DNA of 64,000 nucleotides from JAGIBJ01 sp032119595 (lineage in GTDB: Bacteria > Actinomycetota > Thermoleophilia > Solirubrobacterales > Solirubrobacteraceae), in assembly GCA_032119595.1 (NCBI GenBank), contig JAUMBQ010000003.1:124001-188000 (forward strand), read 5' to 3'. Below the pieces are notes generated by a model that saw only the letters and a program-made list of their open reading frames with translations, made no database searches and was not told where the DNA came from. Below, piece by piece: positions 49,974 to 57,650 of this stretch (position 1 is the stretch's first letter; the number at the start of each line of letters is the position of its first letter). The position numbers and the translations under genes were made by a program.

Positions 49974-51707
49974 TCAGCGCACGCGCAGCGGGACCGTTGA
50001 AGAGGTGCCGGGGAGTGCCGCAAGCTCGTCGTCGCTGAGGACGCGGGCACGGAAGCGATAGTTCCCAGGGACGGCGAACGCTCGCCGCCACGAGAACTGC
50101 CCCTTTGCATCGGTCTTGCGGACGGCGGCGACTTGCCAGCCTGACCGACCCCGGTACTGGATGACCACCCTTACTCCTGAGGTGGGGAACGGCGTGACGG
50201 ACACCTGGCCACTAAACGTGACCTTCTTCCCACGCGGTGTCTGCTTGCGATCAATCCGAAGGCTGACCGCCGCCCGGACGTTGACGGTGAGCTCGTCGAC
50301 CGCCGTGTAGTCGCGCTGGCCGACGTGCTCGGCATACGCCACTTCGACCTTCGCGTTGGCCGTCGGCGCGTAGGTGAAGCTGTAGCGCCCGCTGGAGTCG
50401 GTGGTGATGGTCGCCAGCAGCGTCCTCTGCGCGCCGTCAACCGAGAGCGTCTGGAGCACGTCCAGCGCAACGCCGGCCATCGGCGCACCGGACTTGTCGA
50501 GCAGCCGCCCGTTGATCGTGACCTTCTTGCCGGCCGTGGTGGTGAGCGTCTCGCCGTTCTTCGTCGTCGAGCCACCGGTGCTCTTGCCGGGCTCCACCGT
50601 CGCGCCCCCAAGCGTGTCGCCGTTCGGCGCCGGGGGAAGCGGAGCCGGGACGGGCGTGGGCGTTGGGACGGGCGTCGGGGTTGGGACGGGCGTCGGGGTT
50701 GCCGGCGGCGCCAGCACGGTGAACTGCGGAGATTCCCCCCACGCGATGTTGCCGGCCGCGTCGACGACCCGCAGCGACAGCGTCTGCGGCCCAGACGCGA
50801 GCCGCGAGGTGTCGACGGAATACGTGGCTCCATCGCGTCGAGTGGGGCAAGCGTGAGCACCCCAATAGGTGCAGCCTGTGTTCCCGGCGACGCCGATCTG
50901 GCGGCCTCCGCTGTACACGTCGACGTGGTCGACGCCGGAATCGTCATCGGCTGCGGAAAACACGAGGCTCTGCACACCCGACACCGGCACACCAGCGAGA
51001 ATCCCCTCGCGTGCGAAGACGGGTGCTTTCGGGCTGGTCGGGTCATCGAGTTCGATCGCGATGTCCTCGAACCAGAGCCCGTCGCCCAGGCCCGTCCCGC
51101 TCAGGGGCGGCTGAAACGAGAAGTTGCAGTCAGCCTGGCACCCAACGCTCCAGGCCACCGATTTCGACGGCGCTGCCGGGCGCTGCGTCACCCGAGTCGG
51201 CCCCCACGCGGCGAGCGGCCCCTGCGCCCAGCTATTGATGATGGTGGGGTTGGCGCCGTTGGTGAGGTCGACCGTCTCCAGGTTCCCCGGATTCGCGAAC
51301 GGCTCGCCGCGCAGCTGCCCGACGCGGATGGTGGCCGCCACGCTGATGAGCGTCACGTGCGCGGCGCTCGGCGGGACCGTCACCGCCATCCCCTTGCGCT
51401 CGACGGTCGGCATCTCGCCGCCCATCCCAGAGACATTGGCGCCGAACCCTGAACCGCTGTGGCAGCGGTCCTCAGGTATGGCCGCCATGGCGCCATCGTT
51501 GTTGTACCTGGACAGCATCGGGATCACGTCACGCGCGACCCCCGACGCGATCGCGCAGGGCCTGACGGTGTACGGAGCCGCACCGGCAGGGGTCGCCGCC
51601 ACGGCCTCCGCGCCCGCCACGAGCACCATCGAGGCCACAATCATTCGACCGACTGACGAACGCCAGCTCCGTCCAACGGTCACGGCATCGGCGCGCAGAG
51701 CAGTCAC
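49974..51707 (-). CDS. Secreted multidomain protein with Pro-Thr linker and Ig/CarboxypepD-reg-like domains
   Basis: 577 residues (GTG start) with a signal peptide (MIVASMVLVAGAEAVAATPAGAA). The N-terminal ~220 residues are a secreted domain of unknown type (YTVRPCAIASG, NPTIINSWAQGPLAAWG), followed by an Ig-like region (GVQSLVFSAADDDSGVDHVDVYSGG, GPQTLSLRVVDAAGNI). A PTPVPTPTP linker follows, then two carboxypeptidase-regulatory-like beta domains (VTINGRLLDKSGAPMAGVALDVLQ; ISLRIDRKQ-type VSLRIDRKQTPRGKKVTFSGQV). No anchor. Proteins with this build are frequent in Thermoleophilia; function unknown. Confidence 0.85.
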   Translation of the reverse strand: MTALRADAVTVGRSWRSSVGRMIVASMVLVAGAEAVAATPAGAAPYTVRPCAIASGVARDVIPMLSRYNNDGAMAAIPEDRCHSGSGFGANVSGMGGEMPTVERKGMAVTVPPSAAHVTLISVAATIRVGQLRGEPFANPGNLETVDLTNGANPTIINSWAQGPLAAWGPTRVTQRPAAPSKSVAWSVGCQADCNFSFQPPLSGTGLGDGLWFEDIAIELDDPTSPKAPVFAREGILAGVPVSGVQSLVFSAADDDSGVDHVDVYSGGRQIGVAGNTGCTYWGAHACPTRRDGATYSVDTSRLASGPQTLSLRVVDAAGNIAWGESPQFTVLAPPATPTPVPTPTPVPTPTPVPAPLPPAPNGDTLGGATVEPGKSTGGSTTKNGETLTTTAGKKVTINGRLLDKSGAPMAGVALDVLQTLSVDGAQRTLLATITTDSSGRYSFTYAPTANAKVEVAYAEHVGQRDYTAVDELTVNVRAAVSLRIDRKQTPRGKKVTFSGQVSVTPFPTSGVRVVIQYRGRSGWQVAAVRKTDAKGQFSWRRAFAVPGNYRFRARVLSDDELAALPGTSSTVPLRVR

Positions 51708-51854
51708 GTCCTACTTAATACCGGATCATCGTCCGCGCCGCTCCGGATCGATCCGTGACGTTGGACGTCCGATGGCTCCCGAAACCCAGCGGACCGGGAC
51801 TTCGAGAGCCATCAGAATGGGCCGCTGGAGCGGCCTGCGCGTTGCGGCAGTCGA

Positions 51855-52721
51855 CTACGGTGCCGGGACGCAGATGACCCAGACATCCGGACGCAGGCCC
51901 GGGCTCGTGGTCGAGTTGAAGACCGTGATGCGCCACCCGGTGAACGTCTGACCGTCAAGCGGCGGCTCGTTGTTCGTCGGCGGACTGTGGGCCGGACGAG
52001 ACGACGTGATGATCGCGAGCTCGGACTGCGTGTCATCGCTGCGCCCGCCTCCACCAACCGCGAGCTGGCCAGCCGGGCAGCTGGCGGAATAGCTTTCCTT
52101 CTTTGTGCCTACGGTACTCAGGTCGGCCGTCGCCGTCGCCTTGATCGTCGTCGCACCGGCAAACGTGCCAGTTGCCCCCGTGACCCCCGTTGCACCGGCG
52201 GCACCAGTTGCACCCGTTGCTCCGGCAACGCCCGTCGCGCCCGTCACTCCGGCCAAGCCCGTGCCGCCTGCCGCACCCGTAGCGCCGGTCGGCCCCGTTG
52301 CGCCGGTCAGTCCGGCGGCCCCTGCTACCCCGGTCGCTCCGCTGTCGCCCTTGACGCCGGGAGGCCCAGCCGTACCTGCTGCTCCCGCCACCCCCGCGAG
52401 TCCGGGCGCCCCCACATCGCCCTTCGGACCTCCCGGCCCCGCCGGGCCCGTTTGGCCGGCCGGGCCCGCTGGACCGGAGGCGAGCTGACCGGTCGCGAAG
52501 TCTGCTGCGGTGAGCGTCCCGTTGGCGACCTTCTCTGAAGTGACAGCGTCGACGGCCAGATCACTCGTCTTCACTGCGGATCGCTTGATCTGCGCCGAAC
52601 CAACACTGTTCTTCGGCAGGACGACCGCCGCGTAACTCGTGCCGCCAAGAGCGACGGTCAGCGCAATGAATGACGTGACATTGGCAAACGAGAATTGCGA
52701 TCGGACAAAGGTGTAGCTCAT
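51855..52721 (-). CDS. Collagen-like GXX-repeat protein (paralogue 1)
   Basis: 288 residues. N-terminal helix (FSFANVTSFIALTVALGGTSYAAVVLP) then KNSVGSAQIKRSAVKTSDLA, about 100 residues of Gly-X-X repeats rich in GATGATGPTG/GPAGPAG (collagen-like triple helix), and a ~95-residue C-terminal domain with two Cys (SASCPAGQLAVGGGGR ... WVICVPAP). The N-terminus with its ALGGTSYAA motif is common in Thermoleophilia surface proteins. Probably exported and trimeric. GGGGA precedes the ATG. A paralogue lies just upstream. Confidence 0.9.
   Translation of the reverse strand: MSYTFVRSQFSFANVTSFIALTVALGGTSYAAVVLPKNSVGSAQIKRSAVKTSDLAVDAVTSEKVANGTLTAADFATGQLASGPAGPAGQTGPAGPGGPKGDVGAPGLAGVAGAAGTAGPPGVKGDSGATGVAGAAGLTGATGPTGATGAAGGTGLAGVTGATGVAGATGATGAAGATGVTGATGTFAGATTIKATATADLSTVGTKKESYSASCPAGQLAVGGGGRSDDTQSELAIITSSRPAHSPPTNNEPPLDGQTFTGWRITVFNSTTSPGLRPDVWVICVPAP
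51862..51949 (-). repeat. 88-bp segment near-identical to 52916-53003
   Basis: The C-terminal coding ends of the two collagen-like genes match base for base over about 88 bp apart from one mismatch (C/T), although the genes differ much more elsewhere. The matching copy is at 52916-53003. Confidence 0.85.
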
Positions 52722-52831
52722 GGGTCCCCACTGGTTGCGGCCGGACCAAGTCCGGCGCGCGAGAGCATAACCAGGCGCATCAGCACTCGCACCTCAACCG
52801 AGGTAGGCCTCAGTTAGTTCCCGGAACGCCA

Positions 52832-52859
52832 GTGGGGCCCCGGCGAACCGGGGCCCCAC
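52832..52859 (-). terminator. Perfect GC hairpin between the collagen-like genes
   Basis: 12-bp stem gtggggccccgg / ccggggccccac with a CGAA loop, downstream of paralogue 2. The T-run is weak. Confidence 0.75.
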
Positions 52860-52908
52860 AGGCCAAGGCGTCAGGCCGCCGACGGAGCCGAGGGATTGAG
52901 TCTGCCGA

Positions 52909-53556
52909 CTAGGGCGCCGGGACGCAGATGACCCAGACATCCGGACGCAGGCCCGGGCTCGTGGTCGAGTTGAAGACCGTGATGCGCCATCCGGTGAACG
53001 TCTCGCCGTCCGCCGGCGGCTCATTGTCCGTCGGCGGGTTGTGCGCCGGACGAGACGACGTGACGATGGCTTGCTGAGAGTTGTTGGCATCGCTTCGCCC
53101 ACCGCCGCCAATGGCCAGCTGGCCAGCCGGACACACGGCTGAATAGCTGTCCTTCCGGTCACCCGCGATAGCCAAGTCGACCGTCGCTGTCGCTTTGATC
53201 GTCGTCGCTCCCGCGAACGTGCCCGTAGCGCCCGTGGTCCCCGTTGCCCCCGGAACACCGGTCGCGCCCGTCGCGCCCGTCGCACCCTTGGCGCCGGCGG
53301 CGCCGGTCGGGCCGGCTGGGACCTGCCCGGGTCCGAAGTCAATGTTCTTGAGGGAGCCGTCCTTCACCTTGGCGGAGGTGATCGCGTTCTTCCCGATGTC
53401 GGTGCCTTTCACGGCGCCGGCCTTGATCTGCGTGGTCGTGACGCTGTTCTTCGGCAACGCGACCGCCGCGTAGCTGGTGCCGCCCAGCGCGACCATCAGG
53501 GCCGTGAACGACGTGACGTTGGCGAAGGTGAACTTGTCTCGGATCATGGTGCTCAT
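52909..53556 (-). CDS. Collagen-like GXX-repeat protein (paralogue 2)
   Basis: 215 residues from ATG 53556, which has GGGGAGA upstream. Same layout as the neighbour: FTFANVTSFTALMVALGGTSYAAVALP, KNSVTTTQIKAGAVKGTDIG, a shorter ~45-residue GXX tract (GATGATGVPGATGTTG), then the same C-terminal domain (SAVCPAGQLAIGGGGR ... ICVPAP). Separated from paralogue 1 by a terminator, so the two are expressed separately. Confidence 0.9.
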   Translation of the reverse strand: MSTMIRDKFTFANVTSFTALMVALGGTSYAAVALPKNSVTTTQIKAGAVKGTDIGKNAITSAKVKDGSLKNIDFGPGQVPAGPTGAAGAKGATGATGATGVPGATGTTGATGTFAGATTIKATATVDLAIAGDRKDSYSAVCPAGQLAIGGGGRSDANNSQQAIVTSSRPAHNPPTDNEPPADGETFTGWRITVFNSTTSPGLRPDVWVICVPAP

Positions 53557-53729
53557 TGGTCTCCCCAAATGCGGCCGGGATCAGAGCCCGGTCACCCCAA
53601 GGTAACCTGGCGCGCAGCAACCAGCAACGGATCAGCACTCACCCGCAATACCGTGGGTATCTTCCCGCCATTCGAGTCGCTGTTCCGAACACTTCAGGCG
53701 CCGACTGGCGCGAGGCGCGTCGCCCGAGG

Positions 53730-54161
53730 TTACGATCCGTGATCGCTTCCGCCCCGCTCACTGGCGAAAGCGTCGGCGTACTTGGACGCCCACGCCGACA
53801 GCGCCGACGTGTCGCCGTCCCTCATCAGGTCGATGACCTCGGCGAGTTCGTCGTACATCTCGATCCGTGCCGCGATGCCGAGCCGGTTGCTCATATCCGC
53901 GGCGTCGCTCTCGGCCGCCCGCAGCATGGCGGTGTCGGCGTAGGCCGGAGCCTTGGCGAGGATGTCGGCCACGGCTCCGTCGAGCACGTTCCTGCGCTTC
54001 AGGTGGTTGGCTGACCCGATCGCCAGCAGTCGCGCGCTCGCCTGCACGAAGTCCGCCTTGGCGTCCTCCGGCAGGTCGCCAGGCAAGAACGCGTCCTTGG
54101 CGATCACGCCCGCGAGGTACCCCACAAGCACGCCCAGTGGATCAGCAGCTCGGTCATCCAT
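53730..54161 (-). CDS. Hypothetical helical protein, 143 aa
   Basis: ATG 54161. Mostly helical, with an N-terminal hydrophobic stretch (DPLGVLVGYLAGVIAKDAFL) too polar to be a clear membrane anchor, a middle FVQASARLLAIGSANHLKRRNVL, and an acidic end. No family recognised. TAGTCT lies 7 nt before the ATG. Its left neighbour is the collagen-like pair, with no clear functional link. Confidence 0.7.
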   Translation of the reverse strand: MDDRAADPLGVLVGYLAGVIAKDAFLPGDLPEDAKADFVQASARLLAIGSANHLKRRNVLDGAVADILAKAPAYADTAMLRAAESDAADMSNRLGIAARIEMYDELAEVIDLMRDGDTSALSAWASKYADAFASERGGSDHGS

Positions 54162-54168
54162 CCCCGCG

Positions 54169-54174
54169 AGACTA
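54169..54174 (-). promoter_or_regulatory. -10 box of the 143-aa gene
   Basis: TAGTCT on the minus strand, 7 nt before ATG 54161. Confidence 0.45.
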
Positions 54175-54279
54175 GCCCGCGCCGACCACCACCTGGCCGA
54201 ATCGCCCGGAATGGACCGCGGCGCACCGGTCAGAGCGCCGCTTCGGGCTCGCCACCGCGGTCCGCCTCACCAAGAACGC

Positions 54280-54307
54280 GAAAGGCCCCGCTTTCGCGGG
54301 GCCTTTC
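54280..54307 (-). terminator. Terminator of tRNA-Gln
   Basis: Perfect 12-bp stem gaaaggccccgc / gcggggcctttc with a TTTC loop, just downstream of the tRNA on the minus strand. Confidence 0.85.
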
Positions 54308-54312
54308 AAGAG

Positions 54313-54384
54313 CTGGGGAACTAGGACTCGAACCTAGAACGACGGAACCAGAATCCGCTGTGTTGCCAATTACACCATTCCCCA
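54313..54384 (-). tRNA. tRNA-Gln (anticodon CUG)
   Basis: 72-nt cloverleaf on the minus strand: acceptor TGGGGAA pairs with TTCCCCA, G discriminator, T-arm GGTTCGAGTCC, anticodon loop TTCTGGT carrying CTG, D-arm GTGTAATTGGCAACAC. No CCA is encoded. Followed by a perfect hairpin terminator. Confidence 0.96.
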
Positions 54385-54507
54385 AGGACCGCGAACGGCT
54401 CGGTGCAGATTAGCGAGGTCGCGCGAATCGCGTCGTGCCACCGTGGACACCGCGCTATCTCCGGGTTTCGCGTGCTGGCGCGCTCGAATGCTTCCCGGGT
54501 CGGGTGA

Positions 54508-54513
54508 TAGAAC
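54508..54513 (+). promoter_or_regulatory. -10 box of the 97-aa membrane gene
   Basis: TAGAAC 6 nt before GTG 54520; the last base departs from the TANNNT rule. Confidence 0.35.
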
Positions 54514-54519
54514 GACCGT

Positions 54520-54813
54520 GTGATTCTTGCCCTCGTCGTCGCCGTCATCATCGGCGCGGTTCTCAGCGCCCTCACCGCCCTCGACGAGCGGATCCGTATC
54601 GCCGACGAAGTCCCCGTCGCGATCCTCGTCGGCGTCAGCGGCGCCGTCGCAGGCTGGGCCCTCGTCGACACCCTCTCTGGCGCCAGCGGCCAAGCCGTCG
54701 ACCTCTGGGACCTCATCGGCAGCACCATCGGCGCCATCGCCCTCATCGCCGCCGCCTGGAGAGGCCGCCGCCGCACCTTCAAAGACCTCGCCCCAGCCCC
54801 CCAGCCCGAATAG
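54520..54813 (+). CDS. Small membrane protein, 97 aa
   Basis: GTG start. Three hydrophobic helices (ILALVVAVIIGAVLSAL, VAILVGVSGAVAGWALV, LIGSTIGAIALIAAAW) and a basic C-terminus (RGRRRTFKDL). The Gly-rich helix spacing recalls transglycosylase-associated/GlsB-type small membrane proteins, but the match is loose. Function unknown. The 320-bp stretch after it to 55133 contains only repeats. Confidence 0.75.
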   Translation: MILALVVAVIIGAVLSALTALDERIRIADEVPVAILVGVSGAVAGWALVDTLSGASGQAVDLWDLIGSTIGAIALIAAAWRGRRRTFKDLAPAPQPE

Positions 54814-54814
54814 C

Positions 54815-54928
54815 CACCCAAAACGCGCAAACCACCCCAGAACGCGTCAACCACCCCAGAACGCGTCAACCACCCCAGAACGCGTCAACCACCCAGAACG
54901 CGTCCACACACCAGAACGCGTCCACAAC
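54815..54928 (+). repeat. Tandem ~19-bp repeat array
   Basis: About six units of consensus ccaccccagaacgcgtcaa with a strict 19-bp period at 54832, 54851, 54870 and 54889, plus diverged shorter copies on both sides. Lies directly after the 97-aa gene's stop. Non-coding as far as I can see. Confidence 0.9.
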
Positions 54929-54970
54929 GGTCAGCAACGACGAGAGCGCCCCCAGAACGCGCCGACGAAG

Positions 54971-55118
54971 GTCGGGAGGGGGAGGTCCGCCCGCAGGATG
55001 TCGATCTCAAACACCGACAATGCACCCAGTCCCAGCAGCGAGCCCGAAGGGCGGACCTCCCCCTCCCGACCGCCCCGCGCCCAGCAGCGAGCCCGAAGGG
55101 CGGACCTCCCCCTCCCGA
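54971..55118. repeat. Inverted and direct repeats between convergent genes
   Basis: A 22-bp arm at 54971-54992 is perfectly complementary to 55049-55070 and, over 21 bp, to 55098-55118. The latter two belong to a 39-bp direct repeat (55031-55069 and 55080-55118). The two alternative stem-loops could act as a bidirectional terminator for the convergent genes. Confidence 0.88.
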
Positions 55119-55133
55119 ACCCCCGACCCGCGA

Positions 55134-56375
55134 CTAAAGCGCAGCCAACTCCGCGCTGACGTCCAACAAAGCGTCCCGCAGGGCTTCCCCACTCGCCTTA
55201 GACGCGATCAAACGCCGCGCGTCCATCAGATCCTCATCGCGCCCGATCGATAGCGCGGCGACGAGGACGTCGTTCTTGAGATACCAAATGGAGAAGGCGC
55301 CGTCGTCGATGGAGCCGCGGACGAGTTCGTCGTCCCAGCCTCCGGAGGCGTGTCCGACGTATTGGAGGCTGAGCCAGTCGGAGAGGTCCGACCAGAAGTA
55401 CGGGACGAAGGTGAAGGGCTCGGCTTGGCCGGCGATGTTGCGGGCGACGGTGCGGCCCTGTTCGATGGCGACGTCTTGGTGCTCGATGCGCAGGTGGCCG
55501 CCGAAGAGGACGCTTTCGAACTCGGCGCAGTCGCCTGCGGCCCAGACGCCGTCGACGGATGCTTTCAGGTGGGAGTCGACGACGATGCCGCCCTTCTCCC
55601 CGAGCTCCAGGCCGGCGGCTTTGGCGGTCATGACGTCCGGCACGGCGCCGACGCCGATGACGACGAGCTGTGCGTCGACCGTGGCGTCGTCGGTGGTGAC
55701 GATCCGCTCGACGCGCTCGTCGTCGCCTTCGAGGCGAGCGACTTCCTGCTGGCCGAGCACGGTGACGCCGTGCTCTTCGAGCACGCGGCGCACGTAGCGG
55801 CCGGCCTGCTCGCCGAAGCCGGTCTGCATCGGCTGGGCCTCTTGCATGAGCACCGTGACCTGCTTGCCGAGGTCGGTCAGGGTCGCCGCGACCTCACAGC
55901 CGATGTATGAACCGCCGATGGTGGCGGCCTGGGTGACCTGCTCCAGTTCTGCGCGGATCGTGTCGGCGTTGCGCAGGGCGCGCACGTAGTGCAGGCCTTC
56001 GAGGTCGGTGCCGTCGATCCGCAGGCGGCGCACGTTCGCGCCCGTCGCGACCACGACATGCTCGTAGGACACCTCGTCGCCGCCCTGGAGCTTGGCGACT
56101 TTGCCGGCCGTGTCGAGCTTCAGCACGCTCGTGCGCAGACGTAGCTCGACGTCATGCTCGGCGCACCAGGCCTCAGAAAGCCAGGTGGCGTCCTCTTTGG
56201 TCGTCGTACCCGCGAGGTAGCCCTTGGTGGCCGGCGGGCGCTCGTAGGGCGCGTCGAGCTCGCGGCCGAGCAGCAGGATCGATCCCGAGAAGCCGATGGT
56301 GCGCAGCTCCTTCGCGACCGAGGCGCCGGCCACGCCGGCGCCGATGATGAGAACGTCGCGAGAGAGCTCGGCCAT
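55134..56375 (-). CDS. FAD/NAD(P)-dependent oxidoreductase, ferredoxin-reductase-like
   Basis: 413 residues, full length for the rhodocoxin/putidaredoxin-reductase type. FAD site DVLIIGAGVAGASVAKEL, conserved YERPPATKGYL, NAD(P) site AATIGGSYIGCEVAATL, second FAD motif VWAAGDCAEFE, and a C-terminal reductase domain (VPYFWSDLSDWLSLQYVGHA ... FSIWYLKNDVLVAALSIGRDEDL). It would pass electrons from NAD(P)H to a ferredoxin or similar acceptor; no ferredoxin or P450 gene is nearby. The start lies 10 nt from the stop of the TrkA gene upstream, so it is probably the last gene of that operon. Confidence 0.93.
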   Translation of the reverse strand: MAELSRDVLIIGAGVAGASVAKELRTIGFSGSILLLGRELDAPYERPPATKGYLAGTTTKEDATWLSEAWCAEHDVELRLRTSVLKLDTAGKVAKLQGGDEVSYEHVVVATGANVRRLRIDGTDLEGLHYVRALRNADTIRAELEQVTQAATIGGSYIGCEVAATLTDLGKQVTVLMQEAQPMQTGFGEQAGRYVRRVLEEHGVTVLGQQEVARLEGDDERVERIVTTDDATVDAQLVVIGVGAVPDVMTAKAAGLELGEKGGIVVDSHLKASVDGVWAAGDCAEFESVLFGGHLRIEHQDVAIEQGRTVARNIAGQAEPFTFVPYFWSDLSDWLSLQYVGHASGGWDDELVRGSIDDGAFSIWYLKNDVLVAALSIGRDEDLMDARRLIASKASGEALRDALLDVSAELAAL

Positions 56376-56385
56376 GGGACTGGAC

Positions 56386-57051
56386 CTATTTTTCGACGGT
56401 GAACTGAGACATGACCGAGTCCTCGAGGCCTGGATCGAGGATCACGAGGACCTCGTCGCCGGCGCGGATCAAGGAGCTGTCCTTCGGGACGAACCCGCAG
56501 GCATCTCGGGGCAGCAGGGAGATGATGCGCGAGCCTTCGGGCAGCTCGACTTCGGCGACGCGCTTGCCGTCGGCAGGGGCACCGGTGTGGACCTCGACCT
56601 CAATGATCTCCAACTGGTCGCCGGAGAGGTCGAGGAGGCGCACGAGCCCGTGGCCTGGGAGGGAATGCTCGATCAGGTTGAGGATCAGGTCGGTCGCGGA
56701 GACGGCCGGTTCGATCCCGAGCAGCTTGAAGTGCGTTAGGTTCCGGGGGTTGTTGCAGCGGGCGATGATCCGCTCGATCCCGTACTTCTGCTTGGCGACC
56801 TGACAGATGAGGATGTTGTCCTCATCGTCGCCGGTGACAGCGATGACCATGTCGGCGCGGGCGATGCCAGCACGCTCCAAGACCCACAGCTCGGTGGCGT
56901 CGCCGTACTGCGCGACGTGCTCGAGCTCACGCTCGAGGCGGATATAGCGGGCGCGCCACTGCTCGATGAGGCTGAGCTCGTGCCCCTTCTCGAGGAGCTC
57001 GCGGGCAAGGTTGAGCCCGACTTTGCCGCCGCCGGCGATGACCATGAACAT
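56386..57051 (-). CDS. TrkA/Ktr-type potassium-channel regulatory protein (full length)
   Basis: 221 residues: an N-terminal RCK/TrkA-N Rossmann domain (MFMVIAGGGKVGLNLARELLEKGHELSLIE, GDATELWVLERAGIARADMVIAVTGDDEDN) and a C-terminal TrkA-C domain (LEIIEVEVHTGAPADGKRVAEVELPEGSRIISLLPRD ... IRAGDEVLVIL). Such proteins bind NAD(H) or nucleotides and gate potassium transporters. It is paired with the shorter TrkA-N gene 12 nt upstream, like the ceoB/ceoC pair of mycobacteria. No Trk/Ktr channel gene is in the window. Confidence 0.92.
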   Translation of the reverse strand: MFMVIAGGGKVGLNLARELLEKGHELSLIEQWRARYIRLERELEHVAQYGDATELWVLERAGIARADMVIAVTGDDEDNILICQVAKQKYGIERIIARCNNPRNLTHFKLLGIEPAVSATDLILNLIEHSLPGHGLVRLLDLSGDQLEIIEVEVHTGAPADGKRVAEVELPEGSRIISLLPRDACGFVPKDSSLIRAGDEVLVILDPGLEDSVMSQFTVEK

Positions 57052-57063
57052 GTCGAAGGCCCC

Positions 57064-57486
57064 TTAGTCCCGGCGCAGTTCGTTTTCGAACAGGCTGATC
57101 GCGATCTTCGTACCGCAGATGACGTGCATGCCTTGCGACTCGTACCACTCGGCGCGAGCCGGGTCAGCGACGCGGCAGAGGACCTTCTCGACCCCGTACC
57201 GCTCTTTGGCGACCTGGGCCATCACGATGTTGGTGTTGTCGCCGTTGGTCGACGCGATGAAGAGGTCGGCCTCGGAGATGCCGGCGGCCTCCAGGGCTGC
57301 GGCCTCCAGGGCGGTGCCGACCGCGAATCGGCCACCGGCGGATTCCCACCCGTCGTCGACGCCCGCGTCGAGGCGATCGAGCGCGAGCGGGTCCTCGTCG
57401 AGCACGGACACCGTGTGACCCTGGGCCATGGCAAAGCGTGCGACGCGTTCACCAACGCGGCCGGCACCGAGGACGAGCACGAACAT
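57064..57486 (-). CDS. TrkA-N domain protein, single domain
   Basis: 140 residues with only the nucleotide-binding domain (MFVLVLGAGRVGERVARFAMAQGHTVSVLDED, AAGISEADLFIASTNGDNTNIVMAQVAKERYG, VLCRVADPARAEWYESQGMHVICGT). There is no TrkA-C. First gene of the operon with the longer TrkA protein; the two probably form a heteromeric gating ring. TAGATT lies 8 nt before the ATG. Confidence 0.9.
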   Translation of the reverse strand: MFVLVLGAGRVGERVARFAMAQGHTVSVLDEDPLALDRLDAGVDDGWESAGGRFAVGTALEAAALEAAGISEADLFIASTNGDNTNIVMAQVAKERYGVEKVLCRVADPARAEWYESQGMHVICGTKIAISLFENELRRD

Positions 57487-57494
57487 GGTCGGGA

Positions 57495-57500
57495 AATCTA
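57495..57500 (-). promoter_or_regulatory. -10 box of the TrkA operon
   Basis: TAGATT on the minus strand, 8 nt before ATG 57486. Confidence 0.5.
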
Positions 57501-57636
57501 CTCCTGGACCGGGCGGGGCGCGCCGTGATCACGGTCTCACACAGTGAGCGGGCCGGAATCGAGCCGGGTTCTGGCAGATCGCGCGGCGATCCGGACCGTG
57601 CTCGATGCCCCGGCGCAGCGTCGCGGCCGTCGGTGT

Positions 57637-57642
57637 TAGCGT
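57637..57642 (+). promoter_or_regulatory. -10 box of the 237-aa exported protein gene
   Basis: TAGCGT 8 nt before ATG 57651. Confidence 0.5.
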
Positions 57643-57650
57643 CGCCCGTC

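Noticed and set aside
51855..53556. Collagen-like proteins as tail fibres of the injector
   Set aside because: They lie over 22 kb away, have a membrane/signal-like N-terminus, and such proteins are common in this bacterial class without eCIS.
54815..54928. CRISPR array
   Set aside because: Repeats are directly adjacent with no spacers, and no cas genes are in the window.
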